From assembly GCF_014898815.1 (NCBI RefSeq), contig NW_026515542.1, positions 124,001 to 188,000 of the forward strand: a stretch of 64,000 nucleotides of DNA, in the 5' to 3' direction. Source of the stretch: Panonychus citri. Lineage: Eukaryota; Arthropoda; Arachnida; Trombidiformes; Tetranychidae. The stretch's first letter is position 1. Each line of letters begins with the position of its first letter. The notes below the pieces were generated by a model, which was not told the origin of the DNA, did not search any database, and saw only the letters and a program-made list of their open reading frames with translations. Shown here one piece after another: positions 52,301 through 59,704 of the stretch. A program made the position numbers and the translations under genes.

Positions 52301-55005
52301 ACCGGCTCGTAGACGAATAGCTGAACGAAACAATTTAGATATTACCGAAGGTAAATTGATCTTTCATTCAGCTCGAATTCAACTTGAATTAATAAAAAAA
52401 CTTTTTTTCTATCTTTTTACTTTTCTCTGCTAGAAATTAATCGTAATCGAGAATTTTATAAAAATGCCGATGTTCGACCTCCATTCACATATGCATCTCT
52501 AATTAGACAAGTAAGTTAATCTTTGATTACTAATCATCACAATTAGAAAGAAAGAAAGTTGATCTTCATACACTTACTAATCTTTGTTTATGTTAACTTT
52601 AGGCGATAATCGAAGCACCAGAAAAACAATTGACACTCAATGAGATTTACAATTGGTTTACGAATACATTTTGTTTCTTTCGTAGGAATCATGCTACATG
52701 GAAGGTAAGAATCAACCAGAATATCAGCTTATCATCAACAACAATCAACTAATTGCTAAATATAAACATGATTATTTTTTCTCACACACAGAGAGAAAAA
52801 AAGTGAATTATATTATTTGTTTGTTTTCTTTGTTTATATTTATCCACCTTAGACAATGAAAGAGATCAAATCATCAACTAGTCATCATTTCTTTTGTTTT
52901 TGTTGATTTAATTGTCAGCAATTGTTTCCTCTCCAATCAGCCAATCAATCTGATAGAAAAGCTTTACCAGTTTATGATCAATGGCAACTTTTCATTTCTA
53001 ATTTCACTTCGACCTCAATTGAAAAACGATTGTCTAACTTTTGTTTATTTTTGCCGTTGTTGTTTCTCAATTGTTATTGATAAAAATGAGTTAAAATTAT
53101 GTTTAGATGGTGAAATGATCAATAGATATGATATCTTTCTGGAAATTAACTGATAATGATATTGTTTACTATTAATAGAATGAGTTTCTGATGTTGTTGT
53201 TCACTTGGGAATTTCTGAGATGTTGATAATTGGTTTGTGATGGGTCACGAAGAGCTTGAAGAGAGGTGAATTCACAATTGTAGGGGTCAAAGGTTGGATT
53301 GAAGGTTTCATCACAAATGTCATAATCAGAATAGTGGGATAAACGGTCACTTTCGGCCATGTTTCCTCCTTCTTCAAAATATTCCTCTTCCGATGAAATT
53401 GATTCAAAAGGCTCGGGTTCCTGGCTTTCACTGGGTTGCTGATGATTTGCAGGTGAATGAATATAATAGTTGATATTACAAGAATTGTTGACAATTGTGG
53501 TTGTTGTTGTCGTTGTATTTGATGTTGGATCTGTAACAATGTTTTCTGGTAGATTGTTGATATTACTTGATGGAAGATTATCTTCTGGTTCACCGTCACC
53601 TGATTCAATATCATCCAAATTTTCGTCTTCAGAAATACTTTCAGCCCAATCTGAAAGTGAATATTCAGGAGAAATATACTCTAAAAGATCAGTATTATCT
53701 GTTAGAATAGTAATAGAATAATTAATAGAATTATTTTCTATTAAATCTTTGTCATTAGTTTGAGCCCCATAAATGGCATATTCGCATGGCATAACATTTC
53801 GCTTACCAAAAACCTTTTCAGGCTCGTTGATTGTTCTTGACGATTTAAGATGAAATAATTATATTGTAATACTTATTTGATTAATTGAATTTTGGCTTTT
53901 ACACAATAACAGAATGCTGTTCGTCACAATCTAAGTCTCCATAAGTGTTTCATGAGAGTGGAAAATGTTAAAGGTGCTGTTTGGACTGTTGATGAACTCG
54001 AGTTTTATAAACGTCGTCCTCAGCGATTACAAGAGAGACTTTCAACTACATCATCATCTTCATCTTCTTCAGGGTAATTAATTCAATATAAATAAGAAAT
54101 TGATGATCATTTCATGATCATTGGTCTTTTCTATCTTTTATTATTTGACTAATTTCTTGTTCTCTTTTCTCGATTTTTTCAGGCCAAACGGTAGTCATTT
54201 AAGTTTGGAAAACATTCGCCAAGTCGTTGGTCTTTCTTCCAAAGGTTCGAACTCAATCGTTGGTGGAGATACAAACCATTCTTTTGGTGCCAGTTTACAT
54301 ACTTCGTTATCTGATAATAGTACAATTCCGCCCTTTCTACAGAACATTGTAAATGGGTCTCTTTCCAGGCCAACTTCCGCTTCTCCACATTCACCTGGTG
54401 ATAACTATTATAATCCAAACCATAATCTCAATCTTAATTTAAACAATCACCACAATCTTAATCAAAATCAAAATCATCTTCATAATTTCCATGGATTAAC
54501 AACTACAGCGCCATCATCACATGAAGGAGATGATGATGATGATTTTATGGACGATGGAGCTGATGAGTATAATGATCAAGACGACGATGATGATGAAGTT
54601 CGTGATTATGATCGTGATATTGACGATTATGATGGTGATCCTTCAGCCGAAGTACAAGACCTACGAGTGACCATCAATAGAAGCTCATTAATGACCAACA
54701 GTGATAACAATATATCCCAACAATCATCTAATCACCATCATCATCATCTTTCACCAGCATCTCAACACCAATCTAATCATCATCAATCATCAAATCACAA
54801 TTTAAACTCACATATCAAGATGACCAATCAGATGGACACAACGGATGAACAAGAGTCGAATATGAATAAAGACTGTCAAGATATTCTAGATCACAATGAG
54901 AACGATTCCGATGAAGAAGATGATACGATTGATATTCGACATTCTAAATTAGAAGGACTTAATTTAGGACTAAAATCCGCGATTAATGAACCAACAGCCC
55001 ATTGA
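48937..55005 (+). CDS. FoxP: FoxP-type forkhead transcription factor with tandemly repeated forkhead exons (5' end not found)
   Basis: FoxP proteins are nuclear DNA-binding regulators. Exons with GT-AG borders: 48937-49362, 49467-49543, 49630-49731, 49842-50002, 50112-51133, 51213-51289, 51393-51494, 51600-52350, 52434-52510, 52603-52704, 53913-54073, 54183-55005. All phases match, so the chain reads about 1,293 residues to the stop at 55003. Complete forkhead units read RPPFTYASLIRQ, AIIEAPEKQLTLNEIYNWF, NAVRHNLSLHKCF, VENVKGAVWTVDEL, which is P-subfamily. Acidic tails (DYDRDIDDYDGDPS) and basic linkers (RRRRLSDK, DITEEINRNREFYKNADVRP) resemble the flanks of vertebrate FoxP forkheads. The FoxP zinc finger and leucine zipper are absent from what I can read. 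An in-frame ATG at 49017 could start a short form. Because repeated exons have identical phases, unit skipping would also give a normal single-forkhead FoxP. Family is near certain; exon usage is not. Confidence 0.82.
49036..49375 (+). repeat. Linker duplicate A (near-identical to 52024-52363)
   Basis: 340 bp covering the end of exon 0 and the first bases of its intron. I see a single T/C difference from 52024-52363, so the copy is very recent, converted, or an assembly effect. Confidence 0.9.
49467..50002 (+). other. Forkhead unit 1 (complete, three exons)
   Basis: Exons 49467-49543, 49630-49731 and 49842-50002 encode a full P-type forkhead of about 80 residues, including recognition helix NAVRHNLSLHKCF and wing VENVKGAVWTVDEL, then RRPQRLQERLSTTSSSSSSSG. 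The introns are 86 and 110 nt. The hinge reads TFCFFRRNHATWK. Confidence 0.92.
49840..50159 (+). repeat. Forkhead exon-3 duplicate A (identical to 53911-54230)
   Basis: 320 bp covering the forkhead-3 exon, the whole following 109-nt intron and the start of the tail exon. I see no difference from 53911-54230, intron included. Confidence 0.9.
51213..51647 (+). other. Forkhead unit 2 (recognition helix lost)
   Basis: Exons 51213-51289 and 51393-51494 encode the first two-thirds of the domain (RPPFTYASLIRQ, NEIYNWFTNTFCFFRRN), with HPTWK in place of HATWK. The next exon (51600) starts SAVGHHRSINDK in place of NAVRHNLSLHKC and jumps into tail sequence (DADPSGEVQDLRVTINR). Helix 3 and the wings are missing, so this unit should not bind DNA in the usual way. 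The frame is kept. Confidence 0.85.
52024..52363 (+). repeat. Linker duplicate B (near-identical to 49036-49375)
   Basis: Second copy of the 340-bp linker block, here at the end of exon 51600-52350 and the first bases of the following intron. Confidence 0.9.
52434..54073 (+). other. Forkhead unit 3 (complete; 1.2 kb intron with nested ORF)
   Basis: Exons 52434-52510, 52603-52704 and 53913-54073 encode the same forkhead protein sequence as unit 1. The intron between exons 2 and 3 is 1,208 nt, against 110 nt in unit 1, and holds an opposite-strand ORF. The unit is followed by the terminal tail exon 54183-55005 with the stop. Confidence 0.9.
53172..53792 (-). CDS. Intronless acidic ORF nested antisense in a FoxP intron (unknown function)
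   Basis: 206 codons from ATG 53792 to a TAA at 53172-53174, wholly inside the large intron of forkhead unit 3 and on the opposite strand. The protein is acidic, with EPEPFESISSEEEYFEEGG and SISEDENLDDIESGDGEPED. It has a Thr run of seven, and a C-terminal part that is not low complexity (DICDETFNPTFDPYNCEF, LRDPSQTNYQHLRNSQ). It has no signal peptide or membrane segment, and I do not recognise a family. Its composition differs from the microsatellite ORFs of the window, which argues for a real gene or a recent gene-derived insertion such as a retrocopy. The other units lack this insert. It may also be one exon of a larger minus-strand gene. Confidence 0.55.
   Translation of the reverse strand: MPCEYAIYGAQTNDKDLIENNSINYSITILTDNTDLLEYISPEYSLSDWAESISEDENLDDIESGDGEPEDNLPSSNINNLPENIVTDPTSNTTTTTTTIVNNSCNINYYIHSPANHQQPSESQEPEPFESISSEEEYFEEGGNMAESDRLSHYSDYDICDETFNPTFDPYNCEFTSLQALRDPSQTNYQHLRNSQVNNNIRNSFY
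53911..54230 (+). repeat. Forkhead exon-3 duplicate B (identical to 49840-50159)
   Basis: Second copy of the 320-bp block. Identity ends inside the tail exon, where unit 1 lacks about 30 residues that are present here after QVVG. Confidence 0.9.
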
Positions 55006-56005
55006 AACGGTCAAATCGATTCTCTCTTATTGTCATCAGAAAAGTTAACCCAATCAGACTTAAATTGTTCATTTAATTGTTGATCGATTATTCTGGTTTT
55101 ATTCATTGTCTCATCTAAATTTGTTCATTGATAAGAAAACTTTTCTCCTTAATTACAATCGGAACCAAACAATCAATTTTTATTCTTGGGTCTACATAAT
55201 ACTATCACAATCTCGTGTTTTATTAACAATTGGGAACAACAATCAACAGTTAAATTGTATCACTTTACATAATCATTATCATCTTCATCATCACTACGAA
55301 TCGCCAATCAACAACAACAAGGAAACAATTAAAATAATAGTCAGAGTCTTGGTTAATTGGGCTCTCTAAATTAATTAACATCACACACACAATTAAAAGG
55401 GAAACAAAAGCAAATCCCCAATGATAATCATTGGATTAATTAAATAAACTAATTTATAACAATTAAATTAACCAATTGCCTTTAACTGCACAATTACAAC
55501 AACAATTAAAACAAAGTTAATTCCCTTTTGCTTTTTTTTTAATTCCAACAATAAATCAATATGGAAATTGGAAAAAATCAAATAAACTTACAACTGATTA
55601 ATCAATCATTCTCATCAACAATCAATCAACCAATTAACTTTTTTTGTTACCCTTTCCTCCTTATATTATAATAATATACAAATATTATCAATCAATTAAT
55701 TTGTATCATGATTATTTCATTTTTGATTTGCTGCTTTTCTCAAATGTGTACAACTAAATTAACTATTATTATTACAATCAACCAGTTTTCAACAACTCAT
55801 TCAATTAGATCAAATAATCTGATACCTGATCTATTTATAATTATCAGATAAACAATGAACATCACATCAACGATAGACAATGAGAATTTTGTTTCGAAAA
55901 TTAAAAAGAGCAATTAATCGTAACAATTTCATAGGAATTGTTCTACTTCTGTGACTTACCGACAATTAAAGGACAATTAACAAACGTATTAGCATCAGAG
56001 TTGAT
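55006..56005. other. FoxP 3' UTR and intergenic
   Basis: AT-rich DNA after the FoxP stop with AATTAAAATAA-like and TTAAATAAAC-like poly(A) candidates. A short + frame at 55106-55369 lacks family features and fits 3' UTR. No other gene is seen up to the lipocalin-like fragment. Confidence 0.5.
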
Positions 56006-56131
56006 TCACTTTTGGTCACAATTTTGTAAGGTCGACGTAAAGATAGAACTTGGGAATCCAAGATCATTGAGTTTGGATTCGAGTCTATCAAGAGTCTCCT
56101 CTGCCAATGTTGGTTTTCGGGATAAAATCCA
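56006..56131 (-). pseudogene. Lipocalin (apolipoprotein D-like) C-terminal exon fragment
   Basis: On the minus strand, 41 codons ending in TGA (56008-56006) read WILSRKPTLAEETLDRLE, then SKLNDLGFPSS, then ending TLQNCDQK. That is the typical C-terminus of ApoD-type lipocalins: WIL-R-P then a helix then T-Q-NC. These secreted beta-barrel proteins carry small hydrophobic ligands. Directly upstream the sequence is ATTACTTGG where an intron acceptor AG would be expected, and no further lipocalin exon could be read up to 56690. It is therefore probably a relic or an exon with a damaged acceptor. A divergent intact gene with unrecognised exons remains possible. Confidence 0.45.
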
Positions 56132-56694
56132 AGTAATAATTAGTAAAGTGATTAGTTGATTGTTCCAGGATTATAAGATTAATCAATTTCTTAACGTTTT
56201 GTAATAATATCATCAAATGTTTTCTAAATTATCTGAGCATTTCTATGAAATCTGTGTAGTTTTTTGTGAATTGACAGTTCTAAGGAATAAAAACTTTGTT
56301 GCTCAACTGTTCGTGGAAACTATTATCACGATAGAATTGTTCATTATTATGATTAATCTTCTTGCAAGAGATGATAGTTTGATAAATTTTCTTCTTGCTA
56401 AAAATAATAACTAATTGAGGCGAAATCACTGATCAATGATCAAATGAAGACTTTGTATCTGATTAGGATAACTTTTGTTTCTCTTTATCATGATCTATTG
56501 AATTACAAATGATCGAAAGTAAATTAATTAACTTTAATTTTAGATTTACTGGTAAATGTATCAAAGAATTAATTGTTCAAACTAATCAGTTAGACTGAAT
56601 TTCACCTTGGAGATAATTGTGCTGAGAACAATGATTTTGTTTTATCTAGTAACATTTCTAAGAAAATTATCTTTTACTTTGAAATTCAAATGGA
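56132..56694. other. Intergenic between the lipocalin fragment and secreted gene A
   Basis: AT-rich. A minus-strand reading of 56230-56410 shows a protein-like stretch (YRDNSFHEQLSNKVFIP) but with in-frame stops, so it is left unassigned. The + frame 56217-56414 has no recognisable feature. Confidence 0.4.
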
Positions 56695-56702
56695 TATATA
56701 AA
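56695..56702 (+). promoter_or_regulatory. TATA box of secreted gene A
   Basis: TATATAAA, 92 bp before the ATG at 56787. The same octamer at similar spacing precedes the saposin-like gene and the paralogue at 63533. Confidence 0.6.
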
Positions 56703-56786
56703 GAAGAGCAAAATTTTAATTAATCACAATTAACAACTTCACAAATCGACACTGATTCCAAGTGATATTCAAAAAGTTCAATCAAT

Positions 56787-57957
56787 ATGAAATTGTTACT
56801 TCCCTTGATCGCTCTTAGTCTTGTCTCAAGTATTGAATCAATCAAATCAATTCCGGATGAATATTGTAAGTGATGATCAATGAAATTCAATATCCTTTCT
56901 TATTTGTGATTAATTAACTGATGTTTCTATCAACTTGCTAGTTGATCAATTTTTGGAAGATGTAACCTTGGCAACGGTACAATATCATATTGACTGGATA
57001 GAAAGCATCAAAGGTAAGTTTTAAATATTGATAATAATTCTATTGATGATAATTGAAACTCTAATTTGATTAATAGGCTGGAAAGAAAATAGTACACTGG
57101 AATCTAATGTTATTCACCAAGTCCAAGTTTATATGAAATTTGATGCTGATGATTATAGTTCAAGTAATTAACAGTTGATTAACAATTAGCTAAAAGCCTA
57201 ATTTAACTGATACAATTTAATTCTATTTAGAATGGGATTATGATCTTAGTATTAAGGCAAATTTAGTTAATTTGGCCAGTAACGTTTTGACCAACGATCT
57301 GACTAACGGTGAGTGTTGTTAATATAAATAATTTATATTCAAATTTATTAGTAATGATTGAATATTCCTACGGTCATTAACTTATCAAGATGAAGATAAG
57401 TTTGATAATAACAATTTTTACTTTTCCTTTAGTAATAAATTTGAACCAAACTGTTCTGGAAAATGTCCATACCCTGATCAGTGGCTACGTGCTACGGTTA
57501 CCTTTTTACCTTGGCGAAAACAAAGTTTTAAAAGCGACTCGATTCGTTGCTGGATTGATTAAGCAGCTTGATATTCCAGGTAAGGTTTTAAACTTGTGCA
57601 AAAGACTGAGAATAATTTACAACTAATTATCTATTATCTAGATTTGGACGTTAACAAGTCACTTAAAACTAACATCGACTCATTTGTTACCAACGCACTC
57701 GCTGGTATTGAAGCATCTACCAATTCGGATAACATGGTCTCTTCTGTGAAGACAATCGTTGAAAATTTCGTTACTAGTGCTCTCAAATTGATCAGATTCA
57801 AAGGTAAGGTTATCAAGAATTGATTAACCTTTAATTTAGTAATATTTTAATTCTATTATTAATATATCTCTGTTCTTTTCGGTAAACAGGATATTCATCG
57901 CAGGTCAATCTTCATGATAATGCCTACACTTTTCTCCGTATGATTATAAAAAAGTAA
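56787..57957 (+). CDS. Cysteine-free secreted helical protein, family member A (unknown function)
   Basis: Seven exons, all joined in phase 1: 56787-56865, 56942-57013, 57077-57163, 57231-57308, 57433-57579, 57642-57803 and 57890-57957, giving 230 residues. The start MKLLLPLIALSLVSSIES is a clear signal peptide. The mature protein has no cysteine and a pattern of amphipathic helices. Exon-sized modules look alike (STLESNVIHQVQVYM, LSIKANLVNLASNVL, KSLKTNIDSFVTNAL), suggesting internal exon duplication. I do not recognise a named family. It is clearly related to the gene at 63533 and the pseudogene at 62201-62581 (GWxxxSSLExNVIQQI, same phases), so this is a local multigene family. The TATA promoter and signal peptide suggest a strongly expressed secreted product, for example gut or salivary, but that is inference. 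Confidence 0.85.
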
Positions 57958-57989
57958 TGAAGTCTATGGTTAAAACTCTTTCTAAAACC

Positions 57990-57995
57990 AATAAA
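57990..57995 (+). promoter_or_regulatory. Poly(A) signal of secreted gene A
   Basis: AATAAA, 33 bp after the stop codon ending at 57957. Confidence 0.6.
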
Positions 57996-58664
57996 TCTAT
58001 TTAATTTTGCAATATCGCACTAATCTTTTTCTTTGTGTTTGGTTGAGAATCGAAAATGTCTGAAATATTTTCCAATCATGTTGTGAATTGGCTCTTAAAT
58101 CCTTTTAGTATAGAAACAGATCGCGACCGATCGAGAATCAGATAAAACACAACTAAGCTGATCTTTAATTGCAAAATTGCACAAAATTCCGTCGGGTTTG
58201 ATGATGAAATTATTAATAATCTCGAATACAAATAAACTCTTATCATGATATTATAATAACTCACAGATCAACGGTTGATAGAATTCATCGGAAAACTAAT
58301 AATGAGCACATATATGATAACATATACACAATATTATCTAATTATAAACACTCATCAAAGGTTTTAGTTGTTAACGTTTACTAAAATTATCTTTTCATTC
58401 AATTTAACCTTTAACGCCTTTGATAGAATCAGGTTTTTCCAATAAATAATAAATTATTGACAATCCAATTTTTGCAAGAAAAACAAGATTAAATGTAATC
58501 AAGCTTAATTTGATCACAAGCCCATTAGGACCAAAGTCTTATCACAATTTCCGTACAAATAAGTTCATCGTTTTATTTTATCGGAAAAGAAAATTCAACT
58601 CAATCAATAATCACAAAAATGGGTTTGAAATGATGGAAGAATTGATTTAGATTGATTAAAAGAG
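57996..58664. other. Intergenic, nothing recognised
   Basis: AT-rich DNA between secreted gene A and the saposin-like gene. A 62-codon minus frame (58076-58264) has no family features. Confidence 0.5.
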
Positions 58665-58672
58665 TATATAAA
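58665..58672 (+). promoter_or_regulatory. TATA box of the saposin-like gene
   Basis: TATATAAA, 95 bp before the ATG at 58760. Confidence 0.6.
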
Positions 58673-58759
58673 GAAATTAAAAACTTCAGTTTCAATACAA
58701 CTTAATTTGATTCTCAAACTATTATTCTAATTGTTGTTAATTTACCTCAAAAAATAATC

Positions 58760-59571
58760 ATGAACCGATTGTTAGCAACTCTTTTTGTCTTTATCTTCTC
58801 GTCATGTAAGTAAAATAATATTTGATTCTTTTTCTCTGTGGTTTATTAATAACTATTTTATTTTTTAACTATTTCTACATACTCCATTTCTACTGTAGAC
58901 TATGGTGATGCTCTTTGGAGTGGGTCTAAATTTGGTGATTGGGCGAAAGGAATGAGTTTTGTGAGACTTGCAAGCATGTAATCCAAGAGGGATTAATTGA
59001 CCTGGTAAAAGCTCGAAATTATTTCGTACCTGGATATAAGGAAGATTGTGACGCATACCCAACTCCTGAAGGATCTTGTGACTCTTACGTTAAAGTATTG
59101 GAGACTTCATTTGACCTTCTTATCGAACGACAAAATAAGTCTCAAGAGCTTTGTGCTTATTATGGTCTCTGTGAGTCTAATCTAACTCTTGACATTAGTT
59201 TACCAAATATTCCCGTTGCTCCAGTTACATCCAAACAAAATCCTCCTAAAGTCTACAACAACACCATTTGCGCGCAATGTACACGTATTACCGCTGCATT
59301 AACTTTCACGGGCATTGGAAATTATGCCGATTCTTTCGCCGCTCGAGCTGAAAATGATTGTTCAATGTGGACGAAAACTGGTCCGGTTTCAACTAAAGAA
59401 GATGTCAAAAAGTGCTATGACCTTAACTCGGTTTACTTTAATCCAATCACCGATAATTTAATCGACAAAACCACTCAGAACTATTTGTGTTGGGATCTTT
59501 TTGATGTTTGCGAACCATCACAAAAACCAAACGAATTGAAATTACCATACGGCCAAAAATCAACCCATTAA
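58760..59571 (+). CDS. Secreted saposin B-like protein, two domains, apparent frameshift near the start
   Basis: Exon 1 (58760-58805) encodes signal peptide MNRLLATLFVFIFSS. Exon 2 begins at 58899 after CTGTAG. The first domain has the six-cysteine saposin B pattern, with CETCKHVIQEG, then two middle cysteines, then LCAYYGLC. The second repeats it with CAQCTRITAALTF through LCWDLFDVC. It ends at TAA 59569-59571. Saposin-like proteins bind or disturb lipids and act in lysosomes, the gut or defence. Oddity: from the spliced start the frame reads YYGDALWSGSKFGDWAKGMS and then meets a stop, while the cysteine-rich part is in the frame shifted by one lost base, with the switch near 58950-58960 (GAGTTTTGTGAG). 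No alternative acceptor repairs it. It is either a real one-base deletion (young pseudogene) or a sequence error. Confidence 0.75.
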
Positions 59572-59693
59572 CCAATTACCCAATTTTCTGATTACTAGTA
59601 AAACAATAATTGATTAATGAGCCTGAAAAATTAATCTAAGATAAAACTATTTGTACTTGGAACGACATAGTCATTGAAATTTATTCCAAAATC

Positions 59694-59699
59694 AATAAA
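59694..59699 (+). promoter_or_regulatory. Poly(A) signal of the saposin-like gene
   Basis: AATAAA, 123 bp after the stop. It lies only a few bases from the end of the convergent Gyc76C-like copy. Confidence 0.5.
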
Positions 59700-59704
59700 T
59701 TTAT

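Noticed and set aside
50844..54418. Minus-strand frames over FoxP tail exons (50844-51065, 54179-54418) and the + frame 53470-53721
   Set aside because: They are antisense shadows of the real FoxP exons and of the nested ORF.
55106..55369. 87-codon + frame after the FoxP stop
   Set aside because: AT-rich 3' UTR sequence without family features.
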